In this document: positions 1-8,368 of the stretch, piece by piece
How the letters are laid out: each line of letters opens with the position of its first letter
How positions within the stretch are numbered: position 1 is the stretch's first letter
NCBI RefSeq assembly: GCF_001939115.1
Contig: NZ_MQTZ01000041.1
Span: forward strand, 1-64,000
Direction of reading: 5' to 3'
DNA from: Leptolyngbya sp. 'hensonii'
GTDB lineage: Bacteria > Cyanobacteriota > Cyanobacteriia > GCF-001939115
DNA length: 64,000 nt
Notes under the pieces: generated by a model
Database searches by the model: none
What the model saw: the letters and a program-made list of their open reading frames with translations, nothing else
What the model was told of the DNA's origin: nothing
Position numbers and translations under genes: made by a program

Positions 1-434
1 TGGCGGTAATTCAACGGTTGGACGATGCACTAATCGTAGTTGCGTGCTGTGAGCAACCTTCACCCCAGTCAGTACTTCGATGTCTTCCGCTGCTCGTTCG
101 TACGACGCATTGGCACTCACCAATAAACAACACTGCGCCAGGTAAGGACTCCAGCGCGTGTAGGCTATCACCTCCAGAATTTGTGCCTGCTTCTCACTCA
201 AGCGCAGTCGTCCGATGATACTATCGAGCCTGCGCTTTCGTCCACTCGTGGTGCCGCTGCTTGTTGCAATAAAAAATCCCCGATCTCTGGACCGACGTGT
301 TCCAGCAGATGCCCTCTCACTGCTGCCTCAATCCCTGCCAATGTTTTCACTTGCTCCGGGTCGGTTTCCTCGTATAGCAAGGCGGCAAGGGCACGGGCGT
401 GGGCTTGAATTTGGGCTTTTTTCTCAGGGTCCAT
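1..434 (-). mobile_element. ISKra4-like transposase, N-terminal part, split by a -1 frameshift; runs off the left edge
   Basis: The transposase starts with ATG at 434 and reads leftward. The first frame (78 codons, to 198) carries an N-terminus typical, from memory, of cyanobacterial ISKra4 transposases: MDPEKKAQIQ, then DPEQVKTLAGIE and LLEHVGPEIGDF. After the T run at 276-271 this frame loses family resemblance. The -1 frame instead continues FFIATSSGTTSGRKRR, then CCLLVSANASYERAAEDIEV and LTGVKVAHSTQLRLVH, open to base 1. The shift falls on T TTT TTA (276-270) in the correct phase for ribosomal slippage. It could be programmed frameshifting or loss of one T (pseudogene). The catalytic C-terminal half lies outside the window. 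Confidence 0.8.
270..276 (-). promoter_or_regulatory. Slippery heptamer T TTT TTA in the transposase
   Basis: On the minus strand the zero-frame codons are GAT TTT TTA TTG, so the heptamer fits X XXY YYZ in the correct phase for a -1 slip. The -1 frame downstream is open to the window edge and carries the continuation of the transposase. No pairing structure was computed, so the slippage role is inferred. Confidence 0.5.
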
Positions 435-513
435 AAGCGTGGTTGACCAAAGCAGGAATGCTCAAAGTTTAGCGCGCTCTTTCAAACACAGCTCTAAGCA
501 CTTATACTCATCG

Positions 514-530
514 CAAAAGTGGGATGCACT
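514..530. repeat. Probable right terminal repeat of the IS
   Basis: CAAAAGTGGGATGCA at 514-528 lies 80 bp upstream of the transposase start, where an IS end would be expected. The same 15-mer occurs at 26021-26035 at the end of a MITE-like element. The exact boundary cannot be fixed because the left end of the IS is outside the window. Confidence 0.45.
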
Positions 531-1172
531 CTATCAATGAAACCATAATTCACTGCGATGATTTATTGCAGGAGCAGATTTCAACAATAAAATGATCTTC
601 AAAAAAATAAAAGAAATAATTTAATGTCTCTCAGATCAAACAAAAATCACTATGGGGAACCACTTGTTTAATCTCAAAGCCTGATTAAACAATTTTGAGC
701 TCAGAGCAGGGGAAGTAAACTCTACCAGTAGAGATACTATCACCAGACATTAAAATCATCGTTAACACAACAATAAGATTCAGTGGAATCACGGTAAAGT
801 CAGAAAACTTAAATTTTAAGATTTGCTTGCAATCCTAAATCGTGAATCCAGCGACTACTTCAAAGATTGGACTGGGCAAACTATAATCAGTGATTGTGAT
901 TAACCTTGGGCTAAAATCCTTTTACAACTTACCTCTATAAGCTTTGTTGTCTTTAATAAGTTTTTCTAAAAAATCCAGTTTTGTAATATTGTTATGCATG
1001 TAAGCATGGCTATTTTCTGTACTGTTGAAACTATTCGCTTCGCATCTATGGCCGCAGCCATGTAAAGCATGGCGGAGGTAAGTTAGAAAGCCTCCCTAAA
1101 CTCGGTAATTGATCTGTTGGAATTGTCCTAAGCTTTCTGACCAAAGCTATAAATTCAGGGGACTGATTTTTC
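531..1172. other. AT-rich non-coding stretch beside the IS
   Basis: About 640 bases, clearly richer in A and T than the rest of the window, with no credible ORF. A short inverted sequence (GGCCGCAGCC near 1050 and neighbouring CATG repeats) gave no recognisable RNA gene. The stretch holds the promoter region of the MFS gene. It may be old IS debris, but nothing proves that. Confidence 0.5.
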
Positions 1173-2429
1173 ATGAACTCTCTCCCGGCCCTTTTCAAAA
1201 ACTTATTTGCACCCATTCCCCTTAATGTTTGGATTCTGGGTTTCGTCAGCCTGTTTACTGATATGGGGTCTGGAGTTGTTTATGCTCTGCTGCCTTTTTT
1301 CCTGGTTTCTACCCTGGGCGCAAACCTTTTAACCGTTGGCTTGATTGAAGGAATTGCAGAAGCAACGGCTGCGATCGCCAAGATTTTTTCAGGAACCCTA
1401 AGTGATTTCTGGCAGAACCGCAAAGTTTTGGCCCTGGTCGGCTATAGCCTATCGGCCCTGTCTAAACCGTTGTTTGCCTTGACTATTACCCCTGCAGGGG
1501 TCTTGGGGGTCTTCCTGTGCGATCGGCTGGGGAAGGGCATTCGGGTTGCACCACGGGATGCTCTGATTGCGGACACGACGCCTGCTGAACAACTGGGAGC
1601 TGCCTATGGGTTGCGTCAGTCCCTGGATACGATCGGAGCATTTCTGGGGCCACTGGCAGCTTTTGCTCTGATGGCCCTGACTGCCCAGGATTTTCGCCTG
1701 GTGTTTGAATTGACGTTGGTGCCCGGTATTCTGGCGGTGGGGTTGCTGCTTTGGGGCATTCGGGAGCCCGAAAAACTGTATGTTGCCAAAGCCCGTCCTA
1801 ATCCCTTTAATGGCACTGCCCTGAAGCAATTGGGGCAAAAGTATTGGGTTCTTCTGGTTATCGCCCTGATTGCCAGTTTAGGGAATTCCAGTAATGCCTT
1901 TCTTCTGCTCCGGGCCAGTGAAATTGGGATTGCAACCACCTGGATCCCGCTGGCTTTGGTAATTATGAACATTACCTACTTTCTGAGTGCCTATCCTGCT
2001 GGATTTTTGTCCGATCGGCTGGGGCGCAATGGCGTTTTGCTCAGTGGTTTCCTCTTATTTAGTCTCGTCTATGGGGGGTTTGCCTTTGCCCAAACTCCCT
2101 GGCAGGCTTGGGTTTTGTTCGGTTTCTATGGGGTGCATCTGGGGATGAATAAAGGCATCCTGTCAGCCCTGATTGCAGACACGGTCCCTGCTCCGTTGCG
2201 GGGAACGGCCTTCGGGTTATTTAACTTTGCCATGGGCTTAACCCTGTTTCTGGCCAGTTTTCTGGCTGGGGGATTGTGGCAGTGGCAGGGGTCCCGCGTC
2301 ACGTTCCTGTTGGGGAGTGTCCTGACCGCGATCGCCGCTCTGATGTTTCTGATTCAGGCCAGGTTCCCATTTTGGCAAACCCCTGCCCTATCGGAAATCC
2401 CGGCAACGGAGAGCAATCCTCCGGCCTAG
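1173..2429 (+). CDS. MFS transporter
   Basis: A 418-residue membrane protein of the usual length for a 12-helix major facilitator. The loop between helices 2 and 3 carries a motif A-like stretch, SGTLSDFWQNRKV, near residues 69-81. A weaker copy, AGFLSDRLGRNG, stands at the matching place in the second half, as expected from the internal duplication of the family. It should export or import a small solute across the cytoplasmic membrane. Substrate is not predictable from the sequence; an efflux role is only a guess. The next gene starts 166 bases downstream on the same strand. There is no strong ribosome-binding site before the ATG. Confidence 0.85.
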   Translation: MNSLPALFKNLFAPIPLNVWILGFVSLFTDMGSGVVYALLPFFLVSTLGANLLTVGLIEGIAEATAAIAKIFSGTLSDFWQNRKVLALVGYSLSALSKPLFALTITPAGVLGVFLCDRLGKGIRVAPRDALIADTTPAEQLGAAYGLRQSLDTIGAFLGPLAAFALMALTAQDFRLVFELTLVPGILAVGLLLWGIREPEKLYVAKARPNPFNGTALKQLGQKYWVLLVIALIASLGNSSNAFLLLRASEIGIATTWIPLALVIMNITYFLSAYPAGFLSDRLGRNGVLLSGFLLFSLVYGGFAFAQTPWQAWVLFGFYGVHLGMNKGILSALIADTVPAPLRGTAFGLFNFAMGLTLFLASFLAGGLWQWQGSRVTFLLGSVLTAIAALMFLIQARFPFWQTPALSEIPATESNPPA

Positions 2430-2595
2430 AGAACGGAGAAGACCTTAAAGTCTGGTCCATCAATTGACGGAGAAATCTCCGATCGAATGGCGATTTGCCC
2501 CATGCTTGTTTTCCCTAAAGTGGTCTACAGATTATGCGTCGGGTGCCAGTTTTCAGGCATTCGATTTCTGTAAGTTCCATCGCTGGAGAAAACCT

Positions 2596-3144
2596 GTGAA
2601 TCTAACTTCTCCCCGCTTGAAAGGGTTGCATTCTATTCTGGATCGTCTGCCTCTGTCTGCTTTGCTGACTGGGAGCAGTCTGGCCCTGATTACCTATATT
2701 ACGCGCCACGGACTGATTGGCCCCACGATCGTGATCGGGGCTACCGTTCTGCTGTTCTACCATCGGGATCTGGCCGCTCTGCTACCCCGGAGAAACCAGC
2801 GTCCTCGATCGTCCGGGCTGTTGGCTCAGGGACTTCTGAGTGCGGTTCTGGGGGGGGCCGTTCTGCTGGATGGGGCCGTTCTGCCAGCCCAGGCCCAGTT
2901 CATGAACAAAGCCGAGCAGTTTTTTGACAAATTTACCAGTACCGCCAACATTGATCCAAAGGTGACCGATCTGGTCTTCTCCACCCTGCGCGGGCTATTT
3001 CTGCTGTATCTGAGCATCAGCCTGATTCGAGTGGTGCAGGCAGCTCGCAACGACGAAGACTGGCAAACCCTGGCCCGCACTCCCCTGATCATCGTGATCA
3101 CGATCGTGGTAGCGGACGTTTTGACGGGCCTGGTCACCGGTTAG
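2596..3144 (+). CDS. VirB2-like small membrane protein (putative T4SS pilin-like)
   Basis: Start chosen at GTG 2596, preceded by GGAGAAAACCT. An upstream ATG at 2464 would add 44 residues with no membrane or signal character. The 182-residue product has a hydrophobic N-terminal half, then a signal-like segment ending LPAQAQ near residue 101. What follows is about 80 residues with two hydrophobic helices (LRGLFLLYLSISLIRVV and PLIIVITIVVADVLTGLV) joined by a charged loop. That is the layout of VirB2/TrbC pilins: long leader, AxA-type cleavage, two helices. The two following genes look like VirB3 and VirB4, which supports the call. Sequence identity to VirB2 is not recognisable by eye, so function is inferred from architecture and context. 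Confidence 0.5.
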   Translation: MNLTSPRLKGLHSILDRLPLSALLTGSSLALITYITRHGLIGPTIVIGATVLLFYHRDLAALLPRRNQRPRSSGLLAQGLLSAVLGGAVLLDGAVLPAQAQFMNKAEQFFDKFTSTANIDPKVTDLVFSTLRGLFLLYLSISLIRVVQAARNDEDWQTLARTPLIIVITIVVADVLTGLVTG

Positions 3145-3156
3145 GGCGGAATTCCC

Positions 3157-3543
3157 ATGAACAAGCAACGGGACCGGTTTCGTCCGGTCAACCCCATGCT
3201 GGGGGTGCAACCTCGCCTGGGTCCCTTCCCGGCGGAGCATATCCTGCCCTGGAGCGTGATCGGCTTCGCTGCCTATCTCCTCTGCCAGGTATTTCTCAAC
3301 CTGGGCTGGCTCTGGACTGGCGTGATCGCAGCCTGGGGCATCAGCACCTGGTGGATCTTAACTGGGGATAAACCCTGGCGGTTCCTGTCCAGATTTACTC
3401 GCACCCCCTATTGGGTGCGGGGCTACTGCACCTACCACTCGATTCTGCAAACGCATCGTTCCCACCGTCATGAAAGCAAAGTTAGGCACAAAAACCGTTC
3501 ACACCGGGCAGCAGCAGGTCAAGCTCGTTCCCATAGAAGATAG
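3157..3543 (+). CDS. VirB3-like small membrane protein
   Basis: A 128-residue protein beginning 12 bases after the VirB2-like gene. It has an N-terminal cytoplasmic stretch, a hydrophobic hairpin (WSVIGFAAYLLCQVFLNLGW and a second helix ending WWILTG) at about residues 31-70, and a basic tail rich in H, R and K. Size and topology fit VirB3/TrbD, which anchor the VirB4 ATPase to the membrane. Its last 74 bases overlap the start of the VirB4-like gene in another frame, so the two are probably translationally coupled. VirB3-VirB4 fusions are known in other systems. The real C-terminus may be shorter if a frame error lies in the overlap. Confidence 0.5.
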   Translation: MNKQRDRFRPVNPMLGVQPRLGPFPAEHILPWSVIGFAAYLLCQVFLNLGWLWTGVIAAWGISTWWILTGDKPWRFLSRFTRTPYWVRGYCTYHSILQTHRSHRHESKVRHKNRSHRAAAGQARSHRR

Positions 3544-6223
3544 CCTGAATCTAGTGGCTCCCTTTCGGATGGAAGTTCGAAATCGGAGTATCGCTGGATT
3601 CCTATTGCAGAAGAGTCAGCAAGACTTCTGCTTTCAGTTTGCCTGGGACTGCCAGGGCATCCATCCCACCCCCAGGCTGGAACAAATCCACCCCATTTTT
3701 GAAGCCCTGGAGTCGGGTCTGAAAGACTTGCCCCAGGGAGAACGACTGACGCTTCAGTTAAGTTCATTCTCCTCCGATCGGGAGCGTCAGGAGCAACTCA
3801 AAGCCCTCAGTCGATCGGCTCGAAATCCTCAATTGCAATTCCTGTTGCTGGGAGAACGGCAACGGGTTCAGGAACTGACCCGTCAGGGCCAGCGCAAACC
3901 CAAGCGATTACGGCTATATGCCACCTACACGGTGACTGCTGATAGCCAGGGCGCAACGGATGCGATCGAAAAAGTCTTGCTGAAGCTGGAGAACTGGATC
4001 AACAAGCTCACGGGTGAGTTCTCCCAGGCTGAACAGCAGAAGTTTGAGGCGCTGTTTACGAAAGCATTCACAGATGGCTTCCAGGTGTGGGAGCAACTGC
4101 TCATCCAAAAAATGGGGCTGGACCTGCGACCTCTGGATGAGGCAGAGCTCTGGCAAGATCTCTGGTTTCGTTTCAACACCGCAGAACCCATTCCCATTCC
4201 CCAGCTCTTGATTCTGGATCGTCAGGGGCTCCGGGAGGAAGTCAACAGTCCGGTGCATGCAACCACCTTGCTTCTGGGATCGGAATCCTCGGTTCCGATC
4301 GCCCAGCGTCACTGGGTGAATCTGAAACAGGGGTACATCGCTGCCCTGACATTTTTGGATAAACCAGGGGGCTGGGCCGATCAGTTGAGTCAACTGCGTT
4401 ATCTGTGGGAAGTGCTGGCCAGGGAATCAGTGACGGATGTGGAGGTCTTTTGCCAGCTCAGCCGTGCCAATGAGATGCTGGTCAAAACATCTGTCCAGCG
4501 AGTTACTAAGCAGTCTAATGTGGCAGCATTGGTGGCCCATCAGAAAGCGGCGATCGATGTGGGAGCGCAACTGAAAACTCAGGAGGCTGTTGCTGCCCAG
4601 GAAGAGTTGTATCGGGGAGCCCTGCCCCTCCATACCGCCGTCTCAATGCTGGTCTACCGTCCCCATCTGGATGCCCTGGACGAAGCCTGCCGCTATCTGC
4701 AGGGCTGCTTTCGGCGTCCGGCCTGGGTGTTGCGAGAAACAGAATATGCCTGGCGCATCTGGCTGCAAACCCTGCCGATCGTCTGGGAAGGGCTGCTGAC
4801 TAGTCCATTTAACCGACGTCAGGTCTACCTGAGCAGTGAGGCTCCGGGCCTGCTTCCCTTGATGCGCCCCCAGGATTGCGATCGCACAGGCTTTGAGCTG
4901 ATCACAGAAGAGGGCGGCGTGCCGATTCACCTGGATCTGTTCACGGCCCACAAAAACCTGGGCCTGTTCGCCACTACCCGGGCCGGAAAATCGGTGCTGG
5001 TATCCGGCATCCTGACCCAGGCCCTCAGCCATGGCCTGCCGGTTGTGGCGATGGATTTTCCGAAACCAGATGGTTCTTCCACATTCACCGATTACACGGC
5101 TTTTATGGGAGAACAGGGAGCCTACTTTGATATTGGCAACCAGTCCAACAACCTGTTTGAGATGCCCGACTTGAGAGCTCTCAGCCTATCCGACCAGCGA
5201 GAGCGCTTTGAGGATTACAAGGGCTTTTTAGAATCGGCTTTGATGACGATGATTCTGGGTTCGGGAAGGACGACTTCAGGCCACGATCGACTGCTGGCCC
5301 AAACGATTCGCTCAATTATAGTCCTGGCCCTCAACGGTTTCTTCCAGGATTCGGCGATCGATCAACGCTATCGGTTAGCGATGGAAGGAGGCTTTGCCTC
5401 CGATGCCTGGATCAAAACCCCCACCCTGGCAGATTTCCTGGATTTTTGTACTCCCGAACGCCTTGACCTAGAGCAGATTCAGGGAGAGAACAGCCAGGCC
5501 CTGCAACAGATTCGTCTGCGGCTGCGTTTTTGGCTTAACTCACGGGTGGGTCGATCGATCTCTGCCCCTTCCAGCTTTCGGACGGATGCCCAGTTGCTGG
5601 TCTTTGCCCTGCGGAACCTCTCCTCCGACGAAGATGCAGCCGTATTGTCCCTCTCCGCTTACTCGGCTGCCCTGCGGCGGGCTCTCCAGTCGCCAGCCTC
5701 CATTTTCTTTATTGACGAAGCCCCAATTCTGTTTGAGTTTGACGAAATCAGTGCTCTGGTGGCCCGGCTCTGTGCCAATGGGGCCAAAGCAGGGGTGCGG
5801 GTGATTCTGTCGGGTCAGGATCCGGATACGATCGCCCGATCACCCTCGGCCTCCAAAATTTTGCAGAACCTCACGACTCGCCTAATTGGACGTATTCAGC
5901 CTTCCGCGATCGACAGTTTTGAGCAGATTCTCAAGTATCCTCGCGAAATAATTGCCCGCAACGCTTCCGAGAGCTTCTTTCCTCGCAGGGCCGGAATGTA
6001 TTCCCAATGGCTGCTGGATGATGCGGGACTTTACACCACCGTTCGCTATTACCCCAGCGAAATTCAACTGGCTGCCGTTGCTAACAATCCCCACGAACAG
6101 GCTGCCCGTACTGCCTATCTGCAGGCCTGCACTGATCCCCTGGAAGGACTGGCCAGGTTTGCTAAGGCCTTGGCTCAGGCCATTCGAGAGGACAGGCCAA
6201 TTGCTGGGCCAGAGCCTGAATAA
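3470..6223 (+). CDS. VirB4/TraC-like conjugation-type ATPase
   Basis: A 917-residue P-loop ATPase of the VirB4/TraC/HerA-FtsK group. Walker A is TTRAGKSVLVSG near residue 505 and Walker B is IFFIDEAPILFE near residue 745, followed by VRVILSGQDPDTIARS. This order and the roughly 500-residue N-terminal domain before the P-loop match VirB4 proteins, which power substrate transfer and pilus assembly in type IV secretion systems. No relaxase, VirD4 coupling protein or VirB5-VirB11 gene follows; the next gene is convergent, 9 bases away. The protein may serve a reduced or different export machine. The ATG at 3470 lacks a ribosome-binding site and lies inside the preceding gene. Confidence 0.7.
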   Translation: MKAKLGTKTVHTGQQQVKLVPIEDSLNLVAPFRMEVRNRSIAGFLLQKSQQDFCFQFAWDCQGIHPTPRLEQIHPIFEALESGLKDLPQGERLTLQLSSFSSDRERQEQLKALSRSARNPQLQFLLLGERQRVQELTRQGQRKPKRLRLYATYTVTADSQGATDAIEKVLLKLENWINKLTGEFSQAEQQKFEALFTKAFTDGFQVWEQLLIQKMGLDLRPLDEAELWQDLWFRFNTAEPIPIPQLLILDRQGLREEVNSPVHATTLLLGSESSVPIAQRHWVNLKQGYIAALTFLDKPGGWADQLSQLRYLWEVLARESVTDVEVFCQLSRANEMLVKTSVQRVTKQSNVAALVAHQKAAIDVGAQLKTQEAVAAQEELYRGALPLHTAVSMLVYRPHLDALDEACRYLQGCFRRPAWVLRETEYAWRIWLQTLPIVWEGLLTSPFNRRQVYLSSEAPGLLPLMRPQDCDRTGFELITEEGGVPIHLDLFTAHKNLGLFATTRAGKSVLVSGILTQALSHGLPVVAMDFPKPDGSSTFTDYTAFMGEQGAYFDIGNQSNNLFEMPDLRALSLSDQRERFEDYKGFLESALMTMILGSGRTTSGHDRLLAQTIRSIIVLALNGFFQDSAIDQRYRLAMEGGFASDAWIKTPTLADFLDFCTPERLDLEQIQGENSQALQQIRLRLRFWLNSRVGRSISAPSSFRTDAQLLVFALRNLSSDEDAAVLSLSAYSAALRRALQSPASIFFIDEAPILFEFDEISALVARLCANGAKAGVRVILSGQDPDTIARSPSASKILQNLTTRLIGRIQPSAIDSFEQILKYPREIIARNASESFFPRRAGMYSQWLLDDAGLYTTVRYYPSEIQLAAVANNPHEQAARTAYLQACTDPLEGLARFAKALAQAIREDRPIAGPEPE

Positions 6224-6232
6224 TATCAGCGA

Positions 6233-7024
6233 TCAGGAAGGTAGGCAGGGCTTGTAAATGCTGGTTGTGACGTAATCAGATGCCCAGTTGGTGCTCTGCT
6301 TGGGGCGATCGCTGATGTATCGGACAGTCTTCACTACCCAGCCTGGAATTCCGTCTGGAACAGGAGCCGGAATTTTCTGGAGTACCCTAGATTCCACTTT
6401 AACTTGCCAGGCGCAAAGGGACTGCCCCCATAAACTGGACCTCACCGTACCGGCCTCTGGCAGGACCTCAAAGCGAAGTTGGAGGGGCACAGGACTTGGG
6501 TTGCGAACGATTAAATCTTTATATCCATAGGCCACAGCTGCATCCTGCCCCAATTCATAGAAGCGGCTTTCACCGTAGGCATCAATACTATGGCAATGTC
6601 GTTCCAGAATACTGCATCCTGCCAGCAAAAAAGTTCTGAACGTATTAGTGGCAATTAAACATAATCCACCCCCTACTCCCGTCTCTACCTGCCCTCGAAC
6701 AAAAACGGGACCTTCCCGGAAGCCATTGGCCAGGGTGGGTTCACCCACGCGATCGCAAAAACTAAAAATCTGCCCAGGGTCAAGGCGCAAATAGTGAATT
6801 CTGCTGGCAGCCTGTTTCAAGTTCCAGAGACGGTTCTGGCGAATCTCAGCCGACCCCCGATCGGGGATGGGTGTTACCGACTCGCTCCAGCAATGGGTAT
6901 AGCGATCTACTGCTTCCGGATTTAGCTGGCGGGTGTAGTAGAAGGGATACCCTCTCAACCAGGCTTGCCCAGACTTCAATTGATTGCGAATTGGACGCTT
7001 CCAGCGTTCCCAGTTAGAGTCCAT
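6233..7024 (-). CDS. VanW family protein
   Basis: A 263-residue protein with the VanW-family core: LDPGQIFSFCDRVGEPT, then GFREGPVFVRGQ and GVGGGLCLIATNTF, near residues 95-150. In most family members the glycine motif reads GGGVCQ; here it is GGGLCL. VanW was named from vancomycin-resistance clusters, but its activity is unknown and most bacterial copies have no link to resistance. No VanA/VanB-type ligase is nearby, so antibiotic resistance should not be inferred. No signal peptide is evident. It ends 9 bases from the VirB4-like gene on the opposite strand. Confidence 0.8.
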   Translation of the reverse strand: MDSNWERWKRPIRNQLKSGQAWLRGYPFYYTRQLNPEAVDRYTHCWSESVTPIPDRGSAEIRQNRLWNLKQAASRIHYLRLDPGQIFSFCDRVGEPTLANGFREGPVFVRGQVETGVGGGLCLIATNTFRTFLLAGCSILERHCHSIDAYGESRFYELGQDAAVAYGYKDLIVRNPSPVPLQLRFEVLPEAGTVRSSLWGQSLCAWQVKVESRVLQKIPAPVPDGIPGWVVKTVRYISDRPKQSTNWASDYVTTSIYKPCLPS

Positions 7025-7170
7025 TGGGTAGGAAAATAAGGTGATGGCAGGGAAAAAGATGCCTTCGATCGTAAGGCATAACTATTTCTCGATGGGGGCA
7101 TTTTCTGAACAATCACCACCTCAATCGGGCGGATTCCAGTCTAGGGATCCAAATACTGAATCAGCCTTGG

Positions 7171-8085
7171 TTATTTGACAGCAAACCGCCGCACAGCCAG
7201 TAAACTTCCCAGGACCCCTACCGAAACCCCAAACCCAATCAAAATCAGAGGCAACAGTAACATCCGCATTGCGTCCAATGGCAATCCTGTAACCAGAAAT
7301 TTGATGAAATCAGGTTGACCCACGACTAACCGACTTAGGAACCCCTGCAACATCTGAATCAAAAGCCAGGCGATCGTGGCTCCAGTCAGCCCAAACAGAA
7401 TCCCCTGAAAAATGAATGGCAGGTAGATCCAATCCAATGTTGCCCCCACCAGTTGGGCAATTTCAATCTCTCGCCGACGGGCCATCACAATCAGGCGGAT
7501 TGTTGTAGTGATGACGGCGATCGCCGTCAAGGTCAACATCGTCGTCACTAGCAAGCCAATTCGACTCAACCCCCGATTTAGCTGAGTAATTTGCTGGACG
7601 GCCTCATCCACATACTGAACCTCATCCACTCCCTGGAGTTGCTGTAGTTTTTTAGCCAGCACAGGCAATTCTTTGGAACTGCGGGCCTTTACCTTGAGTT
7701 CATCCACCAGGGGGTTACCATTTAACTGCTGAGTCGCTGCGCGCAAGTCGGAGATTCCCAGTTCTGCAACCAAATTGGCCCAGGCTTCCTCCTTAGAGAC
7801 TACGCGAACCATAGCCGCTTCGGGGATCGCCCCCACGATCGGGCGTAAGCCATTCCCCTCAACCCCTGTCTCCAGATAGACTGAAACTTCCAGTTGGCTG
7901 CCAAATCGGTTTAATAACCCCTCAATTTGCCAGGAGGTTTGTAAGCTGATTCCAAAGAGAAACAGCAATACGGCTACCGTACTAATGGCAGCCCAGTTCA
8001 TCCAGCCCCCCCGACGTAAGCCCAGGAGGGTTTCCTGCAGCAGATAGTCAAACTTTGTTAGAATTTCCAGCACATTCGACTCCAT
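7171..8085 (-). CDS. ftsX: Cell-division ABC transporter permease FtsX
   Basis: Start chosen at ATG 8085 (MESNVLEILTKFDYLLQE), which gives 304 residues, the normal size. The longer frame to 8262 adds 59 residues without family character and invades the promoter of the divergent kinase gene. Helix 1 is WMNWAAISTVAVLLFLFG, followed by a large periplasmic domain. Three C-terminal helices follow, with the cytoplasmic sequence RREIEIAQLVGAT before the second of them, as in FtsX. FtsX works with the ATPase FtsE to control peptidoglycan hydrolysis at division. ftsE is not adjacent, which is common in cyanobacteria. Confidence 0.88.
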   Translation of the reverse strand: MESNVLEILTKFDYLLQETLLGLRRGGWMNWAAISTVAVLLFLFGISLQTSWQIEGLLNRFGSQLEVSVYLETGVEGNGLRPIVGAIPEAAMVRVVSKEEAWANLVAELGISDLRAATQQLNGNPLVDELKVKARSSKELPVLAKKLQQLQGVDEVQYVDEAVQQITQLNRGLSRIGLLVTTMLTLTAIAVITTTIRLIVMARRREIEIAQLVGATLDWIYLPFIFQGILFGLTGATIAWLLIQMLQGFLSRLVVGQPDFIKFLVTGLPLDAMRMLLLPLILIGFGVSVGVLGSLLAVRRFAVK

Positions 8086-8368
8086 CACACCTGTTGCCAG
8101 ATAGGGTATATCAAGTTTTGCAAAATGCCCATCCCTGAATACAGCCCCTGGCAAGTGAGATCTGGGAGGTGGAATCCCCACAGACTCGATTCCAAGGAAA
8201 TTTGTGATCCGGCCATGGTTCGAGCAGATCATCCCCAAAAATTCCAGGCGAGCCCCTATCATTTATCTTCAGGAAAGACTAAATTATGAAGTCGTTATCT
8301 TTTCATCTAGCATCAGACCGATAAAGTGGAAAATAACTGGAGCAAAGCCACTTTTCCTTAGGACAACA

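Noticed and set aside
2464-2595. Upstream extension of the VirB2-like gene to ATG 2464
   Set aside because: Adds 44 residues without signal or membrane features; GTG 2596 has a ribosome-binding site.
6233-7024. Vancomycin resistance function for the VanW-like gene
   Set aside because: The family is broad; no resistance ligase or regulator is near.
8086-8262. Upstream extension of FtsX
   Set aside because: 59 extra residues unlike FtsX, and overlap with the divergent kinase promoter.
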